Of a stretch of DNA of 64,000 nt, positions 23,839-37,272 are shown piece by piece; position 1 is the stretch's first letter, and each line of letters opens with the position of its first letter. Position numbers and translations under genes: made by a program. The notes beneath the pieces were generated by a model that saw only the letters and a program-made list of their open reading frames with translations, had not been told where the DNA came from and did no database searches. Where the stretch lies: assembly GCA_028023455.1 (NCBI GenBank), contig JAQFVV010006274.1, positions 5,334,001 through 5,398,000 of the forward strand, given 5' to 3'. The DNA comes from Epiperipatus broadwayi (Eukaryota; Onychophora; Udeonychophora; Euonychophora; Peripatidae).

Positions 23839-23851
23839 TATAGATAATGTA
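23839..23851. repeat. Target-site duplication, right of family E cluster 1
   Basis: TATAGATAATGTA, identical to 22269-22281. Confidence 0.85.
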
Positions 23852-24959
23852 CAGTTGCCCACCAATTATTTTTAATGCCCTGAAAAACTGAAGAGGAAAA
23901 AGATAACCAGCTGTGAAATAAATTATCTCATTAATTAATGTGCTATTAAAAAAGAAACCCTTTATATGATTTCAAGTCAACATTAACTCAACTAGTATAT
24001 AAATTTAAAATCATTTAGAAATAATATAAAAACAATGTGCTCATTTTTATACCCATGTATCTGATTGCAGTTTTGGCTAGTTTAGTAAATGATTAGTAAT
24101 AATCATTATTGTATTTATCTGATGTGGATGATGTCAAAATTGTGAGTGGAGTGAGTTTGACAATTGTAAATAAAAATATAACAATTTACTATAGATAAAT
24201 ACTTTTCATATAATAGAGATATATATTAGAGATGGTGACCTGGGTCAACTGATGAGTGCTGGTTCAGCATGAAATGCATATTGGGGGTCATTTGTCTTTT
24301 ATTGTATCTTTATTTATATGAATTTACGCCTAGGGAAGAGAAAGGTTAATAATTCCATGTGTGTGTATATTTAAAATTAAAAAATCAGATATATTAATCG
24401 TTAACTGAAGTTTAAAGTTTATATCTGTGCTAGAGATAAGCTTAGTAAATAATTAGTAATAATCATTATTGTATTTACCTGAGGTAGATGGTGTCAAAGT
24501 TATGAGCGGAGTGAGTTTGACAATTATAAATAAAAGTGTAACAAAAGTGAAATGATAAATAAGGATGAAGTGTACAAAGTTCTGCCATTTTTTGATGACA
24601 TGTATACACTGATCAGTTATAAACTGGTATCTGTTTGGTTATAACTAATTTTTCAACATTTAGTGGTAGTTTTATGTTAACTCTTAACAAATATATCAAA
24701 CTATTTTCACATCTCAATATAATATGGTCTGAAGTTTATGATATTAGCAAGGAGCATGGTTTAAAAACAATTGCATGCAGGTCTGTGATCATGTTTAATA
24801 CAATAATGTGTTGACTTTGAATAGGCAGTAAAATCTGCAAACTTCTTCTTTCACTATAACAGGGGTTGATAGTCTTTTAATGGTGTCATGCCGAATCTAT
24901 GTTAAATGTTATTTCGCATTCGAACATGATTCTACCAATCTTATTATATATAGTATAAA
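23852..24959. repeat. Non-coding DNA with a 360-bp-spaced direct repeat
   Basis: About 100 bp at 24083-24182 recurs at 24443-24542. Both contain TTAGTAATAATCATTATTGT and then GGAGTGAGTTTGACAATT, with scattered differences. The DNA between and around them has diverged. No coding signal. Confidence 0.75.
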
Positions 24960-25256
24960 AATTGGTCCGATTATAATGGATTCAAAATTATGTATTATAT
25001 ATTATAACCTACACTCCCAACACCGCTCATATACATTACATGAACGAAATGCCCAGGCACCAGTTCTATTAATGAATAGAACAATATAACAAATTATTAA
25101 GCATCACTTGATCACATTTCCTATACTAGCACATTAATTGTTGATAAACAGAGCAAAACTCTCCATACAGTATTGCCACCTGTGCTAAACAGAGTAATCA
25201 ATGGATGCCAGAAGGCTTGTGCATAAAATCCCTATCTAATGCCTACTCATCCAATA

Positions 25257-25298
25257 TCCCCAGACTAGTTTCTGGCTTGTGGCCTTCATCAGTGAGGA
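25257..25298 (-). ncRNA. Hammerhead-like motif, cluster 2 inverted unit
   Basis: Complete set of stem I, core, stem II and stem III elements on the minus strand, as in cluster 1. Confidence 0.65.
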
Positions 25299-25721
25299 GC
25301 TTTGGATCTGAGAGCACTGCATCTAGATCTTAGGATCTGATGCACAAGACTTCTGGCATCCATTGATTACTCTGTTTAGCACAGGTGGCAATACTGTATG
25401 GACAGTTTTGCTCTGTTTATCAACAATTAATGTGCTAGTATAGGAAATGTGATCATGTGATGCTTAATGGTTTAACACCAATCCTGCCTAATAGGATAGT
25501 GGTGGCTATGGTTGTAAAAGAGCCAAAGACACCAAAATGTATGGGTGCTGAACTGAGTTCAGACCCATATGACTATATAAGCTATTGAGCTTAGATTGAA
25601 AATATTTTATATGTTTTCAATTTCATTCTCATAGTTTTGTAGTTAAGTAGAGATAAAAGGTGGTTGCTAGGGGGTTGCATTAGATCCTAAGATCTAGATG
25701 CAGTGCTCTCAGATCCAAAGC

Positions 25722-25763
25722 TCCTCACTGACGAAGGCCACAAGCCAGAAACTAGTCTGGGGA
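25722..25763 (+). ncRNA. Type I hammerhead ribozyme candidate, cluster 2
   Basis: Core CTGACGA (variable position 7 is C), GGC/GCC stem II, GAAAC and AGTC all present; stem I TCCTCA/TGGGGA intact. Confidence 0.68.
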
Positions 25764-26177
25764 TATTGGATGAGTAGGCATTAGATAGGGATTTTATGCA
25801 CAAGCCTTCTGGCATCCATTGATTACTCTGTTTAGCACAGGTGGCAATACTGTATGGAGAGTTTTGCTCTGTTTATCAACAATTAATGTGCTAGTATAGG
25901 AAATGTGATCATGTGATGCTTAATGGTTTAACACCAATCCTGCCTAATAGGATAGTGGTGGCTATGGTTGTAAAAGAGCCAAAGACACCAAAATGTATGG
26001 GTGCTGAACTGAGTTCAGACCCATATGACCATATAAGCTATTGAGCTTAGATTGAAAATATTTTATATGTTTTCAATTTCATTCTCATAGTTTTGTAGTT
26101 AAGTAGAGATAAAAGGTGGTTGCTAGAGGGTTGCATTAGATCCTAAGATCTAGATGCAGTGCTCTCAGATCCAAAGC

Positions 26178-26219
26178 TCCTCACTGATGAAGGCCACAAG
26201 CCAGAAACTAGTCTGGGGA
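26178..26219 (+). ncRNA. Type I hammerhead ribozyme candidate, cluster 2 last unit
   Basis: Core CTGATGA with all stems as in the other units, 456 bp after the previous one. Confidence 0.68.
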
Positions 26220-29200
26220 TATTGGATGAGTAGGCATTAGATAGGGAATTTATGCACAAGCCTTCTGGCATCCATTGATGACTCTGTTTAGCACAGGTGG
26301 CAATACTGTATGGAGAGTTTTGCTCTGTTTATAACAAAATATATAATACTAAATTATTACTGAGACTCTCTATTTAAGTTTATGTGCAGCTCAGCTCAGT
26401 GGGAGGCTATAGGCAGTTCATAAGATATATGATAATAAATGAATAAAAGAAGAAATATAAAATATTCAATATAATGTAAATTCCTTTGCTAATTAATTGT
26501 ATGATAAAGAATCATAATGTTTACTTAGTACGGTCTATTAAAATATACTTTAAACTTAATTTCTTCCTTCATCCAAGTATAACATATATCAGCTTGCTAT
26601 AATTATACTCCTAACAATTCTATGACTTGGCATATTATAATCTAAACATCTACTTTAATGCCAATCAAGAAATAAACAATAAGATCTCAGGGAATTTAAC
26701 AAACACAGTTGAATTAAATAAATTACATTGGCCCATAAGTTATAATTATAAAGTATAATAAAATATAATGAAACAAATTGACTAAATATTTTACTGTGTT
26801 TCAATAATAAGATAATGACAGAGATAGAATATTTTAATCTCATGTCATCATCTCACAAAAATATACTGACGTGGCAACCTTTCTAATACGTTTATCAAGT
26901 GGCAAATACTCTTTATAATGTTTGAATTAAGAAATACAATATTGTCAGACACTAGCAAATTTAATATTATAACTCTAAAATAATATATCTGTTTTATAAT
27001 AGATTTATGAAATGTGGAGATGTGGAAATGGAAATACGAATGTACACAAGAATAACTCAAGACACAGTTCTTAAGATTTTAAATAACTAAACAAATCATT
27101 TATTATAACAAATAAACTTGGTTTAACATAATATTTACAAATGGACTATTTGTTTTACATATTTTTAGATTATCAAATAAACTTTTTTTTTTTTTAGCAT
27201 CAGTTTGGGATTATCCCTACTATCAAAGCAAATTAATAACAAAGTTTAAATATCCTGGCTTCGAACACAGGCTTTGCCTACATGTTTCATCCATATGACA
27301 ATAAATAAGTAAAATGTTATATTATTAACACACAAAAAAAAATACTTTTGAGAGGATATTACTCTTGATTAACCAAATAAATCAAATTACTTATATTTGG
27401 CTTTCAGCAAAGCAACTTTCTCTAATTGGCTAATAATCACTTTCAATTACGTATACCTTTCATTTATAGCAACAAAATCATGTTTATTCTGATGATTTGA
27501 TGATTTGTAACATTTATTTAAATAAATACACTGTATTTTAAAATATTTATTTCCCGTTTTAATCTTAATACTTTATACTTCTATTAAATGAATGTAGTAT
27601 ATTTCAAAAGCATTTATTTCTCATTTTAATTTCAATAATTCTATACTTTATATATGCGATATTATTTATATTACGCGTATGTGTGCACGTTCAAGCAGCA
27701 ATAATGTAAAACAATCTTTTCTATAAACTCTCCATTCATTAAGAAAATATCATACAATTATTTTATTTGGAACAATGTCGTAATTCATCAATAAAATATG
27801 ACACTAATACTACATCAAGAATTAATCTAACAATTTATCTAGCCACATATTAATTAACACAAAGCTATATTTTTATGATTATATATACTATACGTTACAA
27901 GGGGAATCTACATGAGGAGCAAATAACTCTTACTGAACACTTTTACAATTCTTCATTACCAAGAATCTAAGAAAAATGTCACATAACTTCCTAAACATCA
28001 TTTAATCATATTTCAACAATAACTCATTTACTTCTAAATACATTATTGGTGGGGATTTAATTCCTCATCACCAGGGCCCTAAGAACATCACTTCAAAAAA
28101 ATATCATTAATCATACGCATGTAAAATAAACTAGGCTCTACTCATGGAAAACTATTAACATATACTAAATAAGCAAGATCTTTTATTCCTACAGACACTA
28201 TAACGCAAAGATTTCTTTCTATTCTCATAGCTTCTCTAAATATCGAACATTATAAATACACGCTGGCAGATAAATACATACAGATAATATACCAATCCAT
28301 TCAACTCAGTAGAATACGACAATGTATAAAATTTATGCATAAATTTATTCACAAACTATACTTTATCAAACAAATATTATAATTGTGCAAAACAAACACA
28401 CACCCGCGAATAAAAAGTATATATAATATTAACTCTAAATTACACACTAAGCAGGTAACATGATAATTACATATTGCACTAAGGTATAACTTTTAATTTA
28501 ATAAACTTTAGGTTACTTTTTAAAATTTAATATTTATAATTATTACGAACGAACTTTCTTTCATATCTAACAAACTATTTCTATTATACGTTCGTTGATT
28601 AAAAAAAAATAATAATAATTCTCACTTTGAGACAATAAAGTATGCAAAATAAATATAAACCTTTCTAATAATATATTTTAAAAAAAATACTTGTTTTTTC
28701 AAACTTCGTAAAAGAACAATAAAACTTATTTGAATACAATCAATTTTTACCAGCCTGCTTCTCATTCAGATACGTTTCAGAGACGGTCTCGAATATCAAA
28801 ATAACACAAATTATAAATGAACATAATAATAAATAAGCCTGTCTACCTATTTTATATATTAATTATGATAAGCAATAAAAAAGAATAAAGAAACAAAAGT
28901 TATTAGTTTTGTAACTTAAAATAAAAGTTCACTTCCAAAGCTCAGTTCCAGGTTTACGAAACAATATGGGACACATTCCAAACTGAATTTAAACTAAAAT
29001 GCACTTCTGCAATATAACTTAAAAAAAAAAAAAAGCATAACTTAAATATGCCCAGCACCTTTCAGTGTTCATAGCATATCTATTTGAGATACCAAATCAC
29101 ACACAAGCAGTTAATTTCTCCTCTATTATACTGAAAATATACCAAATTCTCCGTTATAGTTCTGGATTAAATATGCAATTATCCATAGTATTTTCTGAAT

Positions 29201-30790
29201 AGCATTTAACATTTTAAATTGTCCTTAGTAATTCCATAATTAATAATGCTTTGTTTTATATTCCGTCCTTATTGAAGAGAACAAAAATTACCCGCATTTC
29301 TGTCCTTCTATTCAATTTAAACAGAAGTAGCTTACATTTTATTTCCTCAATTTAAAAATACGTATTAGATCCAGAAATATCAAATAAATGAATACTGTTA
29401 TCTCCCTACGATGAACTTAAACATAGTATGATCTATCAAAATAGACATATCCTTAAATCTATGTATAATCTTCACAAAAACACATTGCGAAAAATAGTGA
29501 GAAATTAGAATATATTCCATAGTATAGTTCTGCATGCGTTTTCCATATATATAAAAAAAAAACATGTTGCTTAATGATACAACAATAATATTTATGTAAA
29601 CCATTCTTATTTAAAATGGCAATTAAATGAAATAATATAGACTGGACATTATTAACATACATTTTTAAAAGAGTAATAGTTATAAAGGGATTAATTCAGA
29701 AATGTTTAAATCGAAGAGAATAAATCAACCGACGTACCTTTTTAAAATCTTAGAATTGCATTTTTAATTAATTTTTTCCATAATAAAGTTCTGAAGCTCC
29801 TTTGTAAGTTTTTTACTCTAAAGTCTTTTCAAAGTCAATTTGACTTCAGCAATTGGCTTTAATTTTTACAATACATGAACCACTGTTTACTGGTTACAGT
29901 TACAGTACATAAAAGCCAATTTTCTACTGGAGATCTTTGTTAAAAACTCTCTTTAGCAAAGTTCATTTGCCTTTCGCCAAAGTTACTCCCACGCATCTTG
30001 CTAACTAACTAATTACATATGCAAAAACAAATCTTTTCAAAAAAAAAAATCACTTTGATTTTTAAAACTAAATGAAGACAAGAAAAAAAATACAAATAAT
30101 AAAATAAATAGCTTTTACAAACTTGAAAGAAAAATGAATATTAATTAACTATCAAATAAAAATGATTAATAATTTATTCAATTTATAAAATAATTCATTG
30201 ATCTAACTATCTATTAATCATTGGAAAGAAATATATATTTGTTAATTATTTAAGATAATTACTGTTATTTAAATGTTTTTATTGTGAATATATTATTATT
30301 TGCTGTTATTAAAGATGAAAATGAAATGAAACATAATACAGATTCATACATGCATGCACATGTACTACAACCTAAATATTGAACTATCTTAACTAAATAT
30401 AATTGAAACTGCTATTAACTGTTGACAAAAGGATAAGAATTAATGAATAAAGGATTTGAAACCATTCAACTAATACTACAATAATATAAAATAAGTTTGC
30501 ATCTTCCTGACAAAATGTATTAATTCCATTAATAAACAACCTCCCTTCCTTACATTAAATACCTCATTAACCACAATAATACTAATAAATACTTATCAAG
30601 TGGTCAATAAACTGCATAAACAATCCATATTTAAGCTTTAAACAATCTCCAGCAAAAATTTTAAAATTCTAAGGCTATTTCATTTTTTTTTTTTTATAAT
30701 TTAATATAACTATTTATTTAAGATACAAAGTATCTTAAACCCTTGTGCCCATTCAGATGGTCACAATATGTTTAAAGCCCCTTATAACCA

Positions 30791-33700
30791 GATTTTATTT
30801 TATTGGTCATTAAATATTTTAAAATACATAGGATCATATATGAAAAGTATGTTTTATTAAATTGTATTGCATTCAAAAGATATGCTTAAAATTTCCTTTG
30901 GCATGGAGAAAATTCATCCTGTTGGTGCTTAAAAAAATGTGTATTGATTAAAAAATTGCCAATTACTGTATAGTAATCCAGAATAGGCATAGCGATTTTA
31001 ACTTTCAATGGTTTAATTTAAAAAGTTCTGATTAATGAGCTTTAACAAAATAAAATAAGTGTTTTTCTAGCATTCATCAAAAATGTTTCAAAGAAACTCA
31101 TATTTGTGATATAAAAAATCAATTCAAAATTGGAAGTTTTTTTATATAGTCTTTTTTTCTTTAAAACTATGGACATTTGGAATTTTTCTCTATGAGAAAT
31201 TTGTTATAATTACATATTCTACATTTTAAAAGAAAGAAAAACAATGATTTTTAACTCTTTGAGATTTAATTGATATTATCAAGTCTCATGTATTTGCGAG
31301 CTTCATTCACCCATTAACCTGACAATCTCTAACTATAAACTTTTTTTTTTTTTCAAGTAAACATGTCTAAATTTAAAATGTACTATTATATAAATACGAA
31401 TAGAAGTTTTTCAAATGAATTAATCGATATAATATTCTGCCTGAATATAAATTTGCTCTAAACATGCAATAGCGTACAAAAGCATCAATGGTAATTGATT
31501 GTCAAAAAAAAAAAAAAAATTCAGGCAAAATTAATCTTTCTTCGGAAGAAAAATATGTTTCCATCCCACTTAGCTCTCATCTTTATTGAAAGTAGCAAAA
31601 ATTGAGTGAAAATTCATTGTACAAAATAATTAGTAAATTAAACTGAATCATGGTTTCCATTTACATGTGAGTTGCATATGTAAAATGTAGGCGATGGCCC
31701 ACATGTGTGTGCTGTAATTAAAATATAATTTTTTACTGTCTTAATTCAATCAGTGCCCTTGATAATCGTTCTGCATGTCACACTTGGCATGTTTTCCCTA
31801 GGTTGCCGACCCTATATTAGTAACAAAATCAAAATATTTTTTGCATTGTCTTTTAATATGTAGCATAGCCTATTAATCGACCTTTTCAAACCCTGTTTGC
31901 TTTTATAATTTTGTAAACTACAAGTGATTGATTACTAAGTTTTTGAGTCTTACTTATTAGATTGTTTTTATTGATTTTTATGTTATTTTTTTCTGGATAG
32001 TACAATTTTTACATTGAGCAATGGATGTAATGCATTAGGAATAGATAATAATGTCACTTTAAATAATCTAATATTTAGATTCATTTACTTTATAAATAAT
32101 TTATTATAAATGCTATTCACTTTTTTTGAAGCTTTAGGAAAGAGATTTCATAGTTATTTAATCAGAGTGACAAATTGAAATGAAATGATAATCTCTTATA
32201 TATTTATTATAAATGTTAATTATTTTCTTTGGTTTACATTTAGAATTAAGATAAGACATCACAAATTATATGTTAGTGGCATTGTGTGTTAAATGAAATC
32301 TAATGAGGCTTCATATCTGATTATTTGGTAAGATTAATCATTTTTTGTTTATTAAATAAAAATTCCTTGAAAGGTTGGAAGCAAAAAAGTGAGATGAAGA
32401 TAGAATTTAGTGATCAAACATATATAAAAGAATTTCATAGATGTAAAGGATTCATTAAAGTTTATGATATAGCTCAAAAATCTAGATGCTAGAATAAATT
32501 ATGTTATTGATTAGAAAGCAATAGAAAATTACTACCAATAATGATTAAATGTAATTACTTAGATATAGTACTTTTTTGCCTAATAATTTCAGTGTATGTA
32601 TATATATAATTGAATCTTTAAAATTATTTCTAGATTATTTTTCTATATAAGTTCTCTTTATAATTTAATTAAACTTCATTTTATTGTTGACATTTGTATA
32701 ATTATGATTTTTTTATTTATAATTATTGTTATAATATTATTTATGTGTCTTATAAAATCAACAAGTCATTTTAAAATTTTAGATATGAAAACTAATGATT
32801 GTTTGTGTTTTGTTTTTGTTTTTCAGCTAACAGTATTTGCATTTTTTTTGCTATCTACTATTGATTGATATTTTATTCAAATAGTTGCTTTGCTTACGTT
32901 GCAGTCACTTTAAAAACATACACAAAACAATGATTAATTACTAATCACATATAGATAAGAGCTTGGCATCTTCATGTCCTACTACTAATTTTGCCAAATT
33001 TTTTTCGCCTAAGCAGTGTGAAGCTGATGACTCGCATGATGTCTTGCGTCAGGATTCTCTGAACCCAGCAATGAATCAAGCATGGCGTAAGATTTTTCTT
33101 ACTAACCACTTTATTTAACAAGCACATATTTCGTATTTGTTTTCTTGCTATTTTTCTCTTTTTTCTTGCTTGCTGTTTGTTATAATTCATCTTATTCTGT
33201 GGATGTAAGTTGAATTTGTTATGAAATTATATTCTATATGCATGGTTTTTGTGTTTGTATTAATTAATTGTTGTATGTTACTAAATTTATTTATTTTTTT
33301 AAGATACTTCCTTACAAAAATGTAAATTATTTATTATATATGTAAGAATTGTATGCTTTACTTAATAATTTCAACATGTTATTGCTATAAAATTTAATGC
33401 TTAATTATTTATTTAAATAATTCATGAATAATACATCACATTTGTATATTATCTTCTACTCAAGAGTTTATTGCACAGTCATTTCAGACATATGAATTAT
33501 TTGCTTAACTTAATTTCAAACATTTTATTGTTATGTAAAATTTGTGTATCATCATCATCATTTGTCCAACTAAGACCAGTTTTTTTCTTTTTCACATCTT
33601 GCATTTTTTTTTTTCAATTTTTATAGCTATTATTTTTTTTAAGATTATCACTTTTTTTTTTCACTATTTGGTGTATAGTCTTTATAATCTTTTTATAATA

Positions 33701-34173
33701 TTGTATAATTATTTTGCTTGTGATCTACTTCCCCCTTTTTTTTAAATTAGAATTATTCTAACTTTATCATATGAATTAAATATATATATATATATTTCCA
33801 TCAACAAAAATAATTTTCATTCTATGTTTCAACTATTTTTTGATTTCTAATGATGTTTTTTTTCTTTTCATTTCTCTTCTGCAATATATTTAATAAAATT
33901 CATTGTCTTAATAATTTATTAATGTTACTTAGTTATTCTTTTTCAATTACATTTTCTGGATTTTTTACCTTCTATTTCTCATAAAATTTCCTTACCTTTT
34001 TTTAATATTTATATTTTTCTGTTTTGTTCTTTTCTCCCGTCCATTGTTTTATTAATCATTTTATTTTTAATCCTAGCCCTTTCTGTTTTGTGCAATTGTT
34101 ACCATGTAGGCTTTTTTTTAAATTTTATTTAAATATTGTGTATTTTTTCTTAAAATTTTGAATACAGTTCATT
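30791..34173. other. AT-rich intergenic DNA with minor relics
   Basis: Mostly featureless. At about 31750-31815, TTCCCTAGGTTGCCGACCC resembles the subterminal sequence of hAT elements, but no partner end was found. At about 32940-33115 a short plus-strand frame has balanced composition (described separately). AT and poly-T microsatellites occur at 33600-33800. Confidence 0.45.
32935..33117 (+). other. Short open segment of unknown origin
   Basis: The frame SLASSCPTTNFAKFFSPKQC, continuing through ADDSHDVLRQDSLNPAMNQA, has amino-acid variety unlike the surrounding low-complexity translations. It closes at a stop after NHFI. It could be an exon, an exon relic or a transposon fragment. I recognise no domain. 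Confidence 0.25.
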
Positions 34174-36720
34174 TCATCATTTTCAATCAGTATGGGATGA
34201 AAGTCTTTTAAGTTTAATCCAATTTCTCTGATCCCTATTTTTTTTTTTTACTAACACATCCTTATTTCATCCATCCATTTAACAACAGGTGGTCTCTTTA
34301 TTTTTTGGGATCCAATTTAACATTTTAACTATCCATCTATTATCATCTTTTCTATCAATGTCCAGTCCAGATTTATTTCAATGTTTAATTTTTGCAATGA
34401 TATCAATAATACCTATTTGTTTGCTCACTCATGTATTTCATTTCCGATCTGTTCTTGTTACTTCTTACATACATCTACCCATATTTCATTGAATGATCTG
34501 AAATTTTTAAATAACTTTTTTGTTAAATAGGACTGAAAAAACAGCTATTAAAATTTTCTTTTTAAATATGCAGGATAGGATTATTATTATTTTTTTAAAT
34601 GTTAAGTTATTTCTATCAAAAACCCTCTATCTAAGTTTAATTTTATGATTAATTTCATTCATTATATTTTCACCTGTATTAATAATTTGACCAAGATATT
34701 GTTGTTTACTTTTTCTAATTCATAATTATTGATCTTTATTACTTTCAGAATAGGACAATATCCTTGGTCTATATCTTGATCTCCAGAAATGTTTCTAGAG
34801 TCAAATAACTTTTTTTATAATCTATTAATCCAAAGCATAATGGCATCTCATATTCATTTTTTTTTTTCTATAACTTTTCTCAATATTTGATGTGATTCAC
34901 TATGCTAAAACCATTTTCAAATCTAGCTTGTCCTTTAGTTGGTTAAAATCCAAAGTCTTTTGTAGAAAAGATGTAATTATCTTGGTAGAGATTTTATGTA
35001 GAACTAATAAAAAAGTGATAGGTCTGTAATTTTTAATATCTTATTAGTCATCTCTTAAATATCAATATTATTACTGCAATCTTCCAATCATTTGTTACAT
35101 ATTTATCATTTATACATTTGATATTTAACTTTGCAAACAATTTTTCTATTTCTTCACCTGATTTTTTTTTTTTTTTAGATATTGATTATAATTCCATCAT
35201 TTCATGGAGTTTTTCCCTTCATAGATTTAATTGTATATCTCATTTCTTCATTTAAAATGCTGAGCAATTCATGAGATGTAATAACTGTACAGACTACTTT
35301 TTTTTTTCTTCATTACTATATAATTCTTATAGAACTTCTATATATTTCATGATATCATCTCTCTTTTTAGTAATAGTTTCATCTTTTCTGATTATTACAT
35401 AAATAATTTTCCTTCCAATAGTAATATGTTGTTCTATACTTTTGAGACATTTTCTTATGCAACTTTGTTTGCCAATTCACAATTATATTTTATATCATTA
35501 TTAACTCTTTTTTTGTACCATTTTATAAATCTTCTAGATATTCAGTTCTTTTTAATAGATCATTTTTATATATTTTCATATTCCTTTTTCAAGCATTGTC
35601 TTGTCTCAATAGAAAGTTTGTTAGTTTATTGCTGCTTTTTTAATACCAGTTTCTTATTGATTTTATTCAAATCAGAATTATCTTCAAAATCTGATAAGTT
35701 CTAATTTAAATTCATTTGCATGTTTCTGAAGATTAGGAATATCAATTATTAATATTGTATTTTTTTTTTAATAATTATTATTTCTAGTTTTGTATTAACT
35801 TGCATCTCATTAATTGATGATAACTTCCTGTGGAGAATCAATCTATTAAGAATATTATAACCTTGAAGTTACGTTAGTCAAAATATCCAATTCCTCAGCA
35901 ACTTTGTTTAATGCTCTGTGTTCATTACCATTTAACAATTTTTTCAAAAAAAGAATTCATAATGTAGTTTTTTTGTCTATGAACTTCATAAGTCTGTGTT
36001 TGCTCTATTTCTTTCACCAGAACTAAATTTATCCACAGCACTTTCATCTTGGAATTGTTTTTCATTTCTGACATTAAAGTCTCCCATGATAAGTTTAAAA
36101 TGTTGTCAGATTTGATTAAAAGTATTTTGTAAATTGATATAAAAATCCTCTACTTCTTTATTGTAATGAGAAAACTTGTTAGGGCATAAACTTGAATTAT
36201 CTGCATTTGGTATCTTTCATTAAGTTGAATAACTAATCTTTTTTCTCTATAAGATATACTATCAATCTCTTTAATGTTATTCTTCCATTTTTTATTTGTA
36301 ATGAATCCTAATCCATTTGTGTTCTTAATAATTGTGTTTCTATAGTTAAGCATGTATCCACTATTTAAATCAATTGTCTCTTCACTTTTACTTTTAACTT
36401 CACGAAGTCCAACAATGTCACATTTAATATTAGTCTGTTCTTTTTCCAATCCATGCAATTTTCCCCCAATTGAAAGGAATCTGTAATTGTAGGTACTTAA
36501 ATAAAAAATCTTCATAAAATAGTCACCTGGATCCATCCACAGCCAATAGATTCTAAGCACTGTGCGCCTTCAGCTGCCAGCCATCTACCTTGGTTGAGGA
36601 TTTTATCATCTTCTGGGGAAAAAGGCCATAATTTGTCTGCCATGATTGTAAATATCTATTTTAAAAAAAAGAGATTTCATTCACTTGATTTTAAATTCAG
36701 AAATATAAAAAGCCAATAAA
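34174..36720 (-). mobile_element. RTE-type LINE, copy 3
   Basis: On the minus strand the copy runs from a 5' non-coding part (GATATTTACAATCATGGCAG near 36655) through the EEP domain and reverse transcriptase to the TGATTGAAAATGATGA 3' end near 34174. It is close to full length but full of stops. Its order matches copies 1, 2 and 4. The 3' end is the same as that of copies 1 and 5. Confidence 0.8.
36150..36560 (-). pseudogene. RTE EEP endonuclease N-terminal remnant, copy 3
   Basis: This 136-codon frame is the best-preserved EEP start in the window. It reads YLSTYNYRFLS (first strand), KCDIVGLREVK with the catalytic glutamate in the REVK motif, GLGFITNKKWKNNI, and QIIQVYALTS. It ends at an early stop, so the DFN and SDH motifs fall in other frames further downstream on the minus strand. 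Confidence 0.8.
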
Positions 36721-37272
36721 CTCTCAGTACAGGCTGATTTTAAATGATATTAAATATATACATACTTAGGTATCTACAGATAATTGCAATGCCAAATATT
36801 ATTCACCATAAATTATTAGTTTATATAGTGCATTGCAGGCTAAATACATTGGCATAATGACACGCTAGAAGGAAATATTACTGGATTGAAAATCAATGAC
36901 TACTAGTTCTCGAACATTACATAATCTCCCACCAGATGATTCATTATTTGATTGGATATATATGCGTACATATTTTAAAAGAATATTTTTTATTAGATTC
37001 ATTAATCTGATGGATTCGCAATTAGTCAATAACTCAAATGCATCCACACACACTTTTGGTAGTAACAATTTTTCTTAATTCCATAGATGGTTATAATCTG
37101 TTTTGAATTAATATGATAACCAATGAAAGCTTTCTTTCATCACTTGGAATTTTTCAAATATAAATTCATATCATATTGGTGTAATTTTTTTTTTTTTTCC
37201 AAAAGTTGGCATTTTTTAATTTTATTTATAATTTTTTGCAATTTGTTTTTAATTTCTAGTCTGCTACATTAA
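36721..37272. other. Spacer between RTE copies 3 and 4
   Basis: I see no gene here. It probably includes the far 5' end of copy 3, but homology fades. Confidence 0.45.

Larger units (their letters stand above)
25094..26329. mobile_element. Hammerhead repeat family E cluster 2 (inside arm B)
   Basis: Starts with the 40-bp tail and a partial unit on the minus strand (about 25096-25340). Then come a plus-strand partial unit and two further plus-strand units, ending at GCTCTGTT. The GCACAAG landmark falls at 25342, 25798 and 26254, a period of 456 bp. Flanking direct repeat TATAACAAA lies at 25085-25093 and 26330-26338. The layout mirrors cluster 1, but the tail is on the left. Confidence 0.85.
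24960..30790 (-). repeat. Arm B of the ancient inverted duplication
   Basis: Aligns as reverse complement to 2925-7560, with anchors as listed for arm A. Without the 1.24-kb insert at 25094-26329, the arm is about 4.6 kb, the same length as arm A. Short open frames here (for example 26848-27060 and 29398-29662 minus) are not conserved in arm A, so they are not genes. Confidence 0.85.

Noticed and set aside
22282-26338. CRISPR-like array
   Set aside because: The repeats are about 460 bp units without short regular spacers, and the genome is eukaryotic.
31750-31815. Complete hAT element
   Set aside because: Only one subterminal-like word (GGTTGCCGACCC) was seen. No partner terminus, target duplication or coding sequence was found.
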